A stretch of DNA of 64,000 nucleotides from Bacillota bacterium (lineage in GTDB: Bacteria > Bacillota > UBA4882 > UBA8346): positions 62,001 through 126,000 of the forward strand of contig JAEVYU010000057.1 of assembly GCA_023392595.1 (NCBI GenBank), in the 5' to 3' direction. The position numbers and the translations under genes are program-made. Positions 53,779-62,513 of the stretch are shown in pieces. Position 1 is the first letter of the stretch; every line of letters begins with the position of its first letter. The notes under the pieces were generated by a model. The model was given only the letters and a program-made list of their open reading frames with translations. It was not told where the DNA came from and did not search any database.

Positions 53779-53998
53779 TCGGATTTTCCCCCCAGCCAGG
53801 TAAGGATTTACTATGGATATCTTGGGATTAGCCTACTATAACTTATGCCGGTGAGAGACATTCGGAACAAGGACATTGTAACATTTATGATTTTCGTTAA
53901 TTTTTCACGCGTTTTTATTTTGGGCTCTCAAAATATTTGGGGTTCTCATAATTTATATTCCTTTAGTTACCGGCATCCTTTTATTTAACTTCGCATAC

Positions 53999-54679
53999 TT
54001 GGATTTACCTGCTCATGAGTTAAGTAATTTTATTCTTTCACCGAAATATAAAATATTTAATTCGCCCCTGATTATTATTTTAGGACGAATTGTCCTGGTT
54101 GCTTTGGGAACGGTTATTCTTCTAATATGTGTTTTTTTTCCATACTTCAATGTAAGCAAGGAGGGGATCCAATGGACCAAAGAGTTTCAGGAGCAACTGA
54201 CGGAAGTATCCGGCGAAATCGCTGGAGAAGAAATTGAGGAGATTGTGAAGGAAGAAGTAATGCGCTGGTCTTTGGTTATGCAATGGCTGAAAATGTTGGA
54301 GTGGGAAATACCGGATAAGTCGATGTTGCTTCGGGAATTGCTGGCTACTTTTTGGGTAGCTTTTCCGACGTATCAAATCGCTCTCACTTTATTAAATGAT
54401 CAAGGAAAATGGGGGATATCCCATCCGTTATTACCTAAGCTTATCGTTTCGGAAAATAAAGGAGTCAGGGCGCCGGAAAGTTCTTTTGGTATTAATTTAC
54501 ATATAGGAAAGGACGTTCACTTGTTGTTGCATGTGGATTCTCAAGCAGATGAGTTATCGCCGGTAGATGAGAAATCCATCTTGGTATTGGGGGAGATCTT
54601 TGTAAAACGCGCAATGCAAGAGGGTTGCATGATGGAAGAATTGCTTGCTTTTTTTGAGAAAGTCCCGTTAACGGATTAA
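53999..54679 (+). CDS. membrane-anchored protein of unknown function
   Basis: From TTG 53999 there are 226 residues with one strong membrane helix (IIILGRIVLVALGTVILLIC), a charged helical segment (EIAGEEIEEIVKEEV) and a mixed C-terminal domain. The same frame continues upstream from about 53895 with another hydrophobic helix (GVLIIYIPLVTGILLFNF) but no standard start codon, so the gene is either longer with an odd start or has a 5' frameshift. I do not recognise the family. Confidence 0.5.
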   Translation: MDLPAHELSNFILSPKYKIFNSPLIIILGRIVLVALGTVILLICVFFPYFNVSKEGIQWTKEFQEQLTEVSGEIAGEEIEEIVKEEVMRWSLVMQWLKMLEWEIPDKSMLLRELLATFWVAFPTYQIALTLLNDQGKWGISHPLLPKLIVSENKGVRAPESSFGINLHIGKDVHLLLHVDSQADELSPVDEKSILVLGEIFVKRAMQEGCMMEELLAFFEKVPLTD

Positions 54680-54715
54680 GCTGTGGAAGTATAAGATGAA
54701 ACATGGGGAAAGGAG

Positions 54716-54904
54716 ATGGATATTTTGGGAGACATAACGAAAGGAGGTTTCAAGTCTGCTGGCAAAAATCCTGACTATCAGGCTGAACCCATCCAGCGGG
54801 GGACAATTTCTCCGGACCCAAAAAAGGACCCTTATGTAGTTCGGGCAACGGAACGGGTGAAAAAGAAAATCCGCAGTCGGATTTTTGAGCTAAATGGAGG
54901 TTGA
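54716..54904 (+). CDS. small basic protein of unknown function
   Basis: ATG 54716 follows AAAGGAG, a good site. The 62-residue product is hydrophilic, with Lys/Arg-rich C-terminus (RATERVKKKIRSRIFELNGG) and a Pro/Asp-rich centre (RGTISPDPKKDP). No membrane helix. It lies 37 bases behind the preceding membrane protein gene and may be co-transcribed. No family recognised. Confidence 0.55.
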   Translation: MDILGDITKGGFKSAGKNPDYQAEPIQRGTISPDPKKDPYVVRATERVKKKIRSRIFELNGG

Positions 54905-54952
54905 TGAAAATTTTTTTAGTTTAGGATTTAGAGCCTTTCAATTTCGTTTATG

Positions 54953-54979
54953 TGTCGCTTCTTTATGAGCGGCATTTTT
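54953..54979 (+). terminator. rho-independent terminator
   Basis: TGTCGCT and AGCGGCA form a 7-bp stem with one G-U pair and an eight-base loop, followed by TTTTT. It separates the small genes from the polyketide-like cluster. Confidence 0.65.
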
Positions 54980-55134
54980 GTTTGACCAAAATAGGCCTTA
55001 GTCGTAATTTATATCTAAATATTCAAATAAGTTAATTTAATAAATATTATTAATATAATTTTAAAATACGGTAAAAATCGACATTGATTTTTTGTAAATT
55101 ATGCTAATTTTAGGTACATGGAGGATTAAATAAA

Positions 55135-55887
55135 ATGAAAAAGCAAATGGAAAAAGAAGTTTTATCATCCTGGGAAAGTTGCATAAAAAAGTGCATACCG
55201 GAACAGTTATCATCTCCCCGGATTATTATCCCGAGAGGAACCAGTGAATTAACTGCTGATAGCGAATTGCTTATTTCCGTTTTTGAACCTGTGGTAAAGA
55301 GTATCCATCATTTCATAACAACAAACCATCTATTTTTATTGACGGATCCGGGTGGGAACCTATTAGCGGATATAGGCACTAAAATGGCAAAAACATTCAA
55401 TATTGAAACCGGAATGTCTTTTTCCGAAGAAAGCATTGGAACAAATGCTATTGCCCTGGCGATGAAACTTAAACAACCGGTTTATTTATTCCCGGAACAA
55501 CATTATTGTAATTTCTTAAAAAAATGGCATTGTTACGCGGTTCCTTTAATTGTCAGAGGAGAAATAAAAGGATTCTTGGATATTTCCATTGTTGAGCAGG
55601 ACATGAAAAAAGAATTCATGGCGATTGCTCAATTAGTGGCGGAGAAGGTGATGAATGAATATAGTGCCGCCGCTTCTCCGGGAATAAGTAAAGAAATAAA
55701 CCTTAATTCTCACCAAGTGACTGTTTTAAAACTGCTTTCTCAAGGATTGACAGCAACTGCTGTGGCGCTAAAAATAGGAATCAGTGTAAATACAGTTAAG
55801 TATCATAAAAGGAAGATATTTAGGGAATTAGGGGTTCAGAGTATCGGAGAAGCGGTGGCGAAAGCAATTAATACAGGGTTGATATGA
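55135..55887 (+). CDS. GAF-LuxR transcriptional regulator
   Basis: A 250-residue protein behind TGGAGGATT. Residues about 50-170 are a GAF-like sensor like those of AcoR/DhaR-type activators (LTDPGGNLLADIGTK, SFSEESIGTNAIALAMKLKQ, HCYAVPLIVRGEIKGFLDIS). The end is a LuxR HTH (QVTVLKLLSQGLTATAVALK, ISVNTVKYHKRKIFRELGVQ). The usual sigma-54 AAA+ domain is absent, replaced by LuxR. It is the first gene before the biosynthetic genes and is probably their activator, sensing a small molecule. Confidence 0.82.
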   Translation: MKKQMEKEVLSSWESCIKKCIPEQLSSPRIIIPRGTSELTADSELLISVFEPVVKSIHHFITTNHLFLLTDPGGNLLADIGTKMAKTFNIETGMSFSEESIGTNAIALAMKLKQPVYLFPEQHYCNFLKKWHCYAVPLIVRGEIKGFLDISIVEQDMKKEFMAIAQLVAEKVMNEYSAAASPGISKEINLNSHQVTVLKLLSQGLTATAVALKIGISVNTVKYHKRKIFRELGVQSIGEAVAKAINTGLI

Positions 55888-56128
55888 AAAATGACAAAAG
55901 GTAATAGTATTAATTTATATGGTTTTGTTAATTTATCAATTTTCAGGTGATTATGTTATCTAGGAGTAATTTTGGTTAAATATACAATTAAGAGTCAAGC
56001 ACTATCCTTTCGGGTAATGTTTGATTGATTTATATAAAACTATCTAAATGAATAGTGGAAAAATAATCCATAATTTGATAAATTTAAAATAAAGTACGCT
56101 GTAATAAAAAAACGGAGTGACAACGAAA

Positions 56129-57133
56129 ATGTATATTTTAGTTACGGGCGCCACTGGATTTATTGGAAAAAGATTGATTAAGTATTTGGTTGAAGAAAAA
56201 AGAGCAGTCCGTTGTTTAGTTAGAGAAACTAGTGATACTGGTGATTTGCTAAAATTGAAGGTTGATATTGTCAAAGGCGATCTCAACAACATCAGTTCAT
56301 TGAAAAAGGCGATGAATCAAGTATCAGTTATATATCATTTGGCTGCTAATTCTCACCCAAGTCTGGTAAAATCATCTAAAATATACCAACGGACAAATGT
56401 TGAAGGTACGCGCAATTTATTGGAAGCGGCTTGCCAAACCGATGTCCAAAAAATAGTACTAATGAGTTCTATTGCCGCCACCGGACCATCTCGGAATGGG
56501 AAACCTCTTACGGAGAAAAGTGATAGAAATCCAATTACTTATTATGGGCGAAGTAAGGTTGCTGTTGAGGATTTAGCAAAGGAATACCAGGAAAAAAAAG
56601 GTCTTCCGATCGTTGTGATCCGTCCGCCGATGGTATATGGGATAGGGGATAAAGATTGGCTAAACTTTTTTAAACTTATTTATCAGTGTGCCTTAAAAGA
56701 TCAAGTTTTACCCATTCCAGGGGATCATCGCAACTTATTTGACTTCTGCTATGTGGATAATTTAATTTCCGGTTTGATTGCCGCGGAAAAATCAGGAAAT
56801 ACCGTTGGTAGGACTTATTTTATTTCAGATACCCGTCCATACCAGTTGAAAGAGATAATTTCGGCAGTTATTCGTGAATTTGGGACAGTTTACCCGAAGA
56901 AAAACTGGCCAAAGTGGTTTGCAATATCTCTAGCAACGTTATTGGAAGGAATGGGTCGCCTTTTTCGGTTTGATCCCCCTTTAGCTCGCAGAGATGTCAA
57001 ATGGATGACGACAAATTACTGGGTTTGCGATTGCTCGAAGGCGAAAAAGGAATTCGGTTATAGCCCTCCATTCACATTGAATGATGGAATCAAATCAACC
57101 CTTTCCTGGGCAAAAAATGAAAATCTAATCTAA
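56129..57133 (+). CDS. extended SDR reductase (3-beta-HSD/OleD-like)
   Basis: ATG 56129 is placed after CGGAG; GTG 56117 overlaps it. The 334-residue product has YILVTGATGFIGKRLIKYLV, the strand VIYHLAANSHP, MSSIAATGP and the catalytic YYGRSKVAVED. Group features match ketoacyl or beta-keto reductases such as OleD and 3-beta-hydroxysteroid dehydrogenase. It sits directly before the SRPBCC and ketosynthase genes and would be the ketoreductase of the pathway, acting on a beta-keto chain. Substrate inferred. Confidence 0.85.
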   Translation: MYILVTGATGFIGKRLIKYLVEEKRAVRCLVRETSDTGDLLKLKVDIVKGDLNNISSLKKAMNQVSVIYHLAANSHPSLVKSSKIYQRTNVEGTRNLLEAACQTDVQKIVLMSSIAATGPSRNGKPLTEKSDRNPITYYGRSKVAVEDLAKEYQEKKGLPIVVIRPPMVYGIGDKDWLNFFKLIYQCALKDQVLPIPGDHRNLFDFCYVDNLISGLIAAEKSGNTVGRTYFISDTRPYQLKEIISAVIREFGTVYPKKNWPKWFAISLATLLEGMGRLFRFDPPLARRDVKWMTTNYWVCDCSKAKKEFGYSPPFTLNDGIKSTLSWAKNENLI

Positions 57134-57187
57134 AGGACTAACTGAAGATTAGATCTTATAAATACTGACTCGGAAGGGGGATTGAAA

Positions 57188-57646
57188 ATGATTCACACTG
57201 TAGTTAATAAGAGAAAGATCATTGCAGATCCGAAACTACTTTTTCAATTAATTATCGATTGTGAGAAGTGGCCGGACTTTGTGCCTGAGTGTTTAAGCGT
57301 CAAGATTCTGAAACGGGAAGGACAAAATTATTTGCGCCATTTGAAAAGCCGGGTAAGTGGTAAGGTCGTAGAGATGGACACTTATTGTGAGATATTTACG
57401 AACGAGTTGAAAATGAAATTCCGGCAAATATCAAGTCCTTGGCCTTTAAAATCCAATGAAGGCGAATGGTATCTTGTAAAAAAAGATGGAAAGACGGTTG
57501 AAATGGTGCTGATCCACCGATTTGAGAATAAATATGGTTTGCTTGGTGATTTATTCGCCAGTTTAATTATGTCTCCGTTTTTTATTCACAAACATGGCGA
57601 ATTTGTTTTGAATGCTTTTGAACGTAAGATGCAGAAAGTAGGATAG
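57188..57646 (+). CDS. SRPBCC (START-like) aromatase/cyclase-type protein 1
   Basis: ATG 57188 is seven bases behind GGAAGGGGG. 152 residues, one START/polyketide-cyclase-like domain with a helix-grip fold: DPKLLFQLIIDCEKWPDFVP with the WP-x-x-x-P motif, then MDTYCEIF and the long C-terminal helix. In type II polyketide pathways such domains bind the poly-beta-keto chain and direct ring closure. In other contexts they are coenzyme Q-binding or lipid-binding; the neighbours favour cyclase. Confidence 0.78.
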   Translation: MIHTVVNKRKIIADPKLLFQLIIDCEKWPDFVPECLSVKILKREGQNYLRHLKSRVSGKVVEMDTYCEIFTNELKMKFRQISSPWPLKSNEGEWYLVKKDGKTVEMVLIHRFENKYGLLGDLFASLIMSPFFIHKHGEFVLNAFERKMQKVG

Positions 57647-57675
57647 CCTATTTATTGAAAGGGAGAGTGAACTTT

Positions 57676-58131
57676 TTGTATGAGACAAGCAGTCAAATTA
57701 ATATTAAGGCCCCTGTAAATAAGGTTTATGGAGCCGTTAAAGATGTGTCCAAATGGCCAGAGATCTTTCCGCCCTGCCAGTCAGTCAATATTGAAAGTGA
57801 AAGCGATAATGAGTTAATTATGAAAATAACGGCCCTAACAAAAGGAAGACTTTTTTCATGGCTATCTATCCGAAAGGCGGATGATCGAAATTATAGGGTG
57901 AATTTTCAACAGCTCGAACCTGTTACACCGCTGATTTATATGTCCGGTTCGTGGAACTGTGAAGTTTGCGGGGATAATACCCGTGTTGAATTGATTCATA
58001 CTTTCGATCTAAAATCCCTCCGGTTTAAACGCATCCTTGCTTGGGTAATCAAGTGTTTTTTCATTAATTCAAACAGCGTTAGGGAATTAAGAGGCTTAAA
58101 AACATATCTTGAAAGGGGGAAATGTAAATGA
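57676..58131 (+). CDS. SRPBCC (START-like) aromatase/cyclase-type protein 2
   Basis: TTG 57676 lies nine bases after GGGAGA and gives 151 residues; a start at 57655 precedes the site. APVNKVYGAVKDVSKWPEIF and PPCQSVNIESES repeat the WP-x-x-x-P motif of the previous gene. The stop overlaps the next start (ATGA), so production is coupled to the two-domain protein. Same role assigned by family and position. Confidence 0.78.
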   Translation: MYETSSQINIKAPVNKVYGAVKDVSKWPEIFPPCQSVNIESESDNELIMKITALTKGRLFSWLSIRKADDRNYRVNFQQLEPVTPLIYMSGSWNCEVCGDNTRVELIHTFDLKSLRFKRILAWVIKCFFINSNSVRELRGLKTYLERGKCK

Positions 58132-59072
58132 AGTTTCGGCATTATTTTTTGGTGAATGCTCCAGTTGAAAAGGTTTATCATTTTTTATATACAATCCGAA
58201 AATGGCCCGATTGGTTGCCACATTGCCAGGAAATACGAATTAAATCGGAAAATTCCGATCATCAACATCTGATTATGGTTATCAAGAAAAAAGCGGGAAT
58301 GGAAGAAATTGAAACCATCCGTACATTTAAGCCCGATAAATGCATTGCCTATACCCAACCCCATCCGCCTAAGCCGTTGAGGATTCATGATGGACAATGG
58401 ATTCTGAATCCGGTTGATAAGGGGACAATCATTGAATCGGTACATGAAATTAAAGCTGGGAATTGGATTTTAGGCGGATTCATTCCTTTTATGGTCTGGC
58501 ATTTTTTTATCAAAAAGAATAGTTTATTGACCTTGCAATCGGCTAAACTAAGCCTTGAAGACTCAGGCAAAGTAATTCCTAATTCCTGCTACTTAGAGCA
58601 TTCCATAGATTTTTTAATGCCCCTCGAAGAAGCCTTTCAAACGATTGGCGACCCAACTTTATGGCCAATTTTATTTCCAACAGCGATCAATGTAAAAGTT
58701 TTACGTAAAGAATCTGACCTTATTGAATTTGAATTATGGGAATATGTTGGGAAAAAGCCGTTTTTTTCACATATCCATTTTCATATCAATCAGGAAAAAC
58801 ATCAGATATGGTATCGCCATTATCCCCCTTCATTTCCATTGAAAGATATGATTATCCGCTGGAATTTTGAAGATGTCGATAATGGGCGCACACGGTTTAC
58901 GATTTCCCGGGAGTACCGATTACAAATTCCTTTTCTGGGGAAATTGATCGGGAAAACATTTGTTAAAAAAATTATTAATCATCATGTACGGGATTATCAC
59001 AATGATTTGAAAGTTTTTGTCAAAATTTTTAATATCAACAAATGGTTGGGAGAAAAAGAAATCGCAGTATAA
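58128..59072 (+). CDS. didomain SRPBCC aromatase/cyclase-like protein
   Basis: 314 residues, two SRPBCC domains in tandem. Domain 1 (1-145) has APVEKVYHFLYTIRKWPDWL; domain 2 (about 160-305) has MPLEEAFQTIGDPTLWPILF. Both keep the WP pattern. Didomain cyclases of this kind catalyse first-ring cyclisation and aromatisation in actinobacterial type II polyketide systems. Starts inside the preceding stop codon, behind AAAGGGGGA. Confidence 0.8.
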   Translation: MKFRHYFLVNAPVEKVYHFLYTIRKWPDWLPHCQEIRIKSENSDHQHLIMVIKKKAGMEEIETIRTFKPDKCIAYTQPHPPKPLRIHDGQWILNPVDKGTIIESVHEIKAGNWILGGFIPFMVWHFFIKKNSLLTLQSAKLSLEDSGKVIPNSCYLEHSIDFLMPLEEAFQTIGDPTLWPILFPTAINVKVLRKESDLIEFELWEYVGKKPFFSHIHFHINQEKHQIWYRHYPPSFPLKDMIIRWNFEDVDNGRTRFTISREYRLQIPFLGKLIGKTFVKKIINHHVRDYHNDLKVFVKIFNINKWLGEKEIAV

Positions 59073-59098
59073 AGTGAATTTTGTCGGGAGGAGAATCC

Positions 59099-60379
59099 AT
59101 GGGTAACAATCGGGTGGCTATCACGGGTTTGGGTGTTGTTTCATCAATGGGGCTTTCTGTAAATGAGTGGTGGAAAAATTTAATCAAGGGAGAAAGCAAA
59201 ATAGGCATATTGGATTGGTTGCAACTGGGTGATGAGATTACACCTTTGGGCGCAGAGGTAAAAAATTTTGACTTTGAGAAATTGTTTGATCAGGCTGATT
59301 TATATAAAGATTACCTTGACAAAAGTATGGAATTTGGTTTTGTGGCGGCCAAGGAAGCGTATGATGATGCGCAGTTGGGCTCTTACCGTCATTTGATTGA
59401 TCCGGATCGTTTCGGCGTATATATTGGTTCTACAACCGGCGGGATTGTTTCCGCATTTGGCGATGCGGAGAAATTTGTCGCAACGAATGAACCTTCTTCG
59501 GTGGATTATAATATTATCTATAAATTTCCTCCGGGTTCATGGTCCGCTCTATTAGCACATTATTTCAATGCCTGTGGACCTTCTAAAAGTGTTGGGACGA
59601 GTTGCTATGCCGGAGGTGAGTCTGTGGGAACCTGCTATCGGGATATTAAGGATGGTCTTTTAGATGTTGCAATTGTCGGCGGTTTGGATGCTCCAATTAT
59701 TGTAACCAATTACCTAAGCTTTTATTTGATTGGTGCTACTTCAAAATGGCAGGGCAATCCAAGCGAAGGCTGCCGACCGTTCTCCAAAGATCGGGAAGGG
59801 ATGGTTTTTGGTGAAGGAGCTGCATTTTTCGTATTGGAAAATTTAGAGAGTGCCTTAAAACGAAACGCTAAAATTTATGCTGAGATTGTCGGGTACAGTG
59901 CGACAAGTGACGGTGACAATATGGTTCATCCTTCGGAGGAAGGGATCCGGTACGGTAATGCCATTTCCCAGGCTTTAAACGAAGCCGGGATTGCCGCCGA
60001 TCAAATAGCCTATGTAAGTTGTCATGGGACAGGTACGCAAGCAAATGATAAGGCCGAAGTGAAAGCGATTAAAAACGCCTTGGGCGAACATTCGTATGAG
60101 TTGTGTATCAGTTCGATAAAATCAATGATTGGACATAGTTTTGGCGGAGCTACGGCGCTTGAGATTTTAGGTTTGGTAAAAAGCCTTCAAACGAAAATTG
60201 CTCCTCCAACTGCCAATTATCATATTCAAGATCCGGAATGTGATTTGGACTGTGTACCGATTCGTGCGCGTAAACTGAAAAATTGTAGTTATGTTTTAAA
60301 AACCGCCACCGGTTTTGGAGGTTCGAACATGGCGATGATCATCAAGAATTGGGATGGAAAAGGAGTGTGTATTGCATGA
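59099..60379 (+). CDS. ketosynthase alpha (type II PKS-like beta-ketoacyl synthase)
   Basis: ATG 59099 follows GGGAGGAG; 426 residues. Thiolase-fold condensing enzyme with an intact triad: Cys169 in VGTSCYAGGES, His309 in SCHGTGTQANDKAE and His346 in IGHSFGGATALE, with KSMIGH Lys. ATGFGGSN closes the fold. It should extend an acyl chain held on an acyl carrier protein by decarboxylative condensation. It is larger and more divergent than housekeeping FabF. Stop overlaps the next gene's start by four bases, as usual for KS-alpha/KS-beta pairs. Confidence 0.9.
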   Translation: MGNNRVAITGLGVVSSMGLSVNEWWKNLIKGESKIGILDWLQLGDEITPLGAEVKNFDFEKLFDQADLYKDYLDKSMEFGFVAAKEAYDDAQLGSYRHLIDPDRFGVYIGSTTGGIVSAFGDAEKFVATNEPSSVDYNIIYKFPPGSWSALLAHYFNACGPSKSVGTSCYAGGESVGTCYRDIKDGLLDVAIVGGLDAPIIVTNYLSFYLIGATSKWQGNPSEGCRPFSKDREGMVFGEGAAFFVLENLESALKRNAKIYAEIVGYSATSDGDNMVHPSEEGIRYGNAISQALNEAGIAADQIAYVSCHGTGTQANDKAEVKAIKNALGEHSYELCISSIKSMIGHSFGGATALEILGLVKSLQTKIAPPTANYHIQDPECDLDCVPIRARKLKNCSYVLKTATGFGGSNMAMIIKNWDGKGVCIA

Positions 60380-61611
60380 GCAAAGTTGTTATATCCGGAA
60401 TTGGTTTGGTAACTCCCGGCCAATGTGAAAATGAAGATGTCTGGCAATACCTTATCCATAAAAAGAATTTGTTTCAATGTAAAACCTTCAGTGATCAAGA
60501 GCAAATCGTTATCGGTCAATTGCCGGAATTTAATCTGGAAGGTTATCAGTTGATTGAGAAGAAAAAATTTCGCTATTTGGACAAGCAGGTTCTTTATGTT
60601 CTTATTGCGACAATCAAAGCGATGCGGGATGCCGGCTTAGAGGCACTCATACTGAATAAGGTTATAAATCTGGAAAAGGTTGGCGCTGTCATGGGTAGTA
60701 TGACGGCCCAGATGGAATTCGGTTTGGAACAGGTCAAAAAGGTCGTTAACGAAAATTCTTTTCGGATCTCTCCTATGACCGGTGTTGCTTTTTATTTTGG
60801 GGCGAGTGTTGGGGAGATTTCGGTGATGTTAAAGACTAAAGGTGAGAATTGTGCAGTTTTATCCGGTTCCAGTGCCTCGATTGACGGTATAATGCTGGCT
60901 TCGGATATGATAAAAAGAGGGAACAACAATGTTGTATTTGTGGGTGCCGGTGAAAACATCGTATTTGAAGTGTTTTTCAACGCATTTACCCATTATAAAA
61001 AAATGGCCCGCAATCATTATACTCCTTATGATGTGCAGCGGGAAGGCTGTTTCCTTTCCAATGGAGGCGGGGTTGTTGTTATTGAAAATGCGGTTCACGC
61101 TGAAGGGCGCCATGCTCCCATTTATGGAGAAGTTTTAAGCTACCAAACTTTAAACGCCGCCCGATGTTTTTTCGAAATCAATGAGGAACTGAGGATCTAT
61201 ACAGAGAAAGTTATCTTGAAATGCCTAAAGGAATCCGGTCTGAATATGGATGAAATTGACTTGGTTATCCCTACTGCCGAAGGCTCGGTTGATGGTGATT
61301 TTTATGAAATGTTGGCAATTCGAAACATTTTTAGAGGAAAAAAGAACTTTGTTTACAGCCCGAAATTGGTTTTGGGGCATTGTTTGAGTTTTAACACGAT
61401 TGTTGATACCTTTGCAGGAATCATGGCAATGAAAAACAACGTGATTCCTCCCCACCCTGTAACGATTCACTCGCCGGACCCCGAATTCGATGATATGTTA
61501 GTCGGGATAAGCCCCGTAACAAAGCCTGTAAAAAATGTCTTAATCCTTCACCGTAATTTTACGGACAGTAAGATAAGCGGCCTAATCGTTAGTCATTATA
61601 ATCATGAATGA
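60376..61611 (+). CDS. ketosynthase beta / chain-length-factor-like protein
   Basis: ATG 60376 overlaps the KS-alpha stop (ATGA) and has AAAAGGAG 15 bases upstream; 411 residues. Same fold as KS-alpha but the catalytic Cys is Ser166 (LSGSSASIDG) and the first His is lost (PTAEGSVDGD in place of CHGTGT), while GHCLSFNT keeps the second His position. Loss of the active Cys is the hallmark of chain-length factors, which form a heterodimer with KS-alpha and set chain length. Many such proteins carry Gln at this site; Ser is unusual. Confidence 0.88.
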   Translation: MSKVVISGIGLVTPGQCENEDVWQYLIHKKNLFQCKTFSDQEQIVIGQLPEFNLEGYQLIEKKKFRYLDKQVLYVLIATIKAMRDAGLEALILNKVINLEKVGAVMGSMTAQMEFGLEQVKKVVNENSFRISPMTGVAFYFGASVGEISVMLKTKGENCAVLSGSSASIDGIMLASDMIKRGNNNVVFVGAGENIVFEVFFNAFTHYKKMARNHYTPYDVQREGCFLSNGGGVVVIENAVHAEGRHAPIYGEVLSYQTLNAARCFFEINEELRIYTEKVILKCLKESGLNMDEIDLVIPTAEGSVDGDFYEMLAIRNIFRGKKNFVYSPKLVLGHCLSFNTIVDTFAGIMAMKNNVIPPHPVTIHSPDPEFDDMLVGISPVTKPVKNVLILHRNFTDSKISGLIVSHYNHE

Positions 61612-61622
61612 GGGACTTCGCG

Positions 61623-62438
61623 ATGGAGAAGATTATTGATTTAAGTGTTACATTAGAGCCGGGAATTATTTCGGAAGAAGTCCCGGTGAAAATACGTTAT
61701 ATCAATCATCAGACCGGTGCTTTGCTGCTAGGTCTGGGTATTTCTGCATCCGGCAGAAATATTTTTTGCAAATTGATGAATCTAGGAAGAAGTTTTTTAT
61801 CCGGACAACTACTGACTCCAAAAGATTTTCCCCAAAAAAGAGGATTATCAACAGAGATCATTACGCTTGGGAGCCATACGGGGACTCATGTCGATGCGCC
61901 ATACCACTACGGTCCCGATCTACCCAGCATTGAAGAAGCTGAATTAGACGTTTTTTATAGTGACGGGGTTTTATTGGACTTTAGTGAGAGGCCGTTAGGA
62001 AGCAATATTTTTTATCAGGAGGTTATTCGAAAACTGTCGGAAATTAATTACCGGATAAAACCGAATGATATCATATTAATCCGAACAGGTTCAGACCGTT
62101 ATTGGGGAACGGAGGATTTCACCACAAAATATTTTGGCCTTTCCTGTGAAGCGTTGGCATACCTTTTAGAATCGGGCGTGAGGCTTATTGGAACGGATGC
62201 TTTCGGACTTGATGCGCCTTTTCGGGAAATGCACGCGAACTATTTTAAAAATGGCAATAATATCGACTATCTCTGGCCGGCACATTTCTATGGCCGTAAG
62301 AAACCCTATTATATGATAGAAAAATTGACCAATCTAAATTCACTCCCAAAGCCCTATGGATTTAAAATTGCCGCATTCCCTATCAAAATAAAAAAGTCAA
62401 GTGCCTCTTGGGCCCGGGTTGTCGCCATCTGCGACTAA
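61623..62438 (+). CDS. PF04199-type cyclase / kynurenine-formamidase-like hydrolase
   Basis: ATG 61623 lies eight bases after GAGGG; an upstream ATG 61608 overlaps the previous stop. 271 residues. The metal-binding signature GSHTGTHVDAPYHYG is complete, and GVRLIGTDAFGLDAP is typical of the PF04199 family. Members hydrolyse amides such as N-formylkynurenine, and relatives called cyclases occur in type II polyketide clusters. Here a late cyclase or chain-release hydrolase is a reasonable guess. Last gene of the coupled run. Confidence 0.82.
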   Translation: MEKIIDLSVTLEPGIISEEVPVKIRYINHQTGALLLGLGISASGRNIFCKLMNLGRSFLSGQLLTPKDFPQKRGLSTEIITLGSHTGTHVDAPYHYGPDLPSIEEAELDVFYSDGVLLDFSERPLGSNIFYQEVIRKLSEINYRIKPNDIILIRTGSDRYWGTEDFTTKYFGLSCEALAYLLESGVRLIGTDAFGLDAPFREMHANYFKNGNNIDYLWPAHFYGRKKPYYMIEKLTNLNSLPKPYGFKIAAFPIKIKKSSASWARVVAICD

Positions 62439-62478
62439 CTGATGTTCCTTTTGGTTCGAAGCGAAAAAAGATTTTAAA

Positions 62479-62507
62479 TTGACAAATTGGTTTAGTTACT
62501 ATACAAT
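62479..62507 (+). promoter_or_regulatory. promoter giving a leaderless marR mRNA
   Basis: TTGACA (62479-62484), a 17-bp spacer and TACAAT (62502-62507). Transcription would start about seven bases on, at the A of ATG 62514. There is no Shine-Dalgarno sequence. The AAATTG/CAATTT ends around the spacer could be a regulator site. Confidence 0.7.
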
Positions 62508-62513
62508 TTTATT

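Noticed and set aside
59099..61611. The ketosynthase pair as duplicate housekeeping FabF genes
   Set aside because: The second protein has lost the catalytic Cys and a His, the genes overlap by four bases and are flanked by cyclase-type genes, which fits KS-alpha/KS-beta better.
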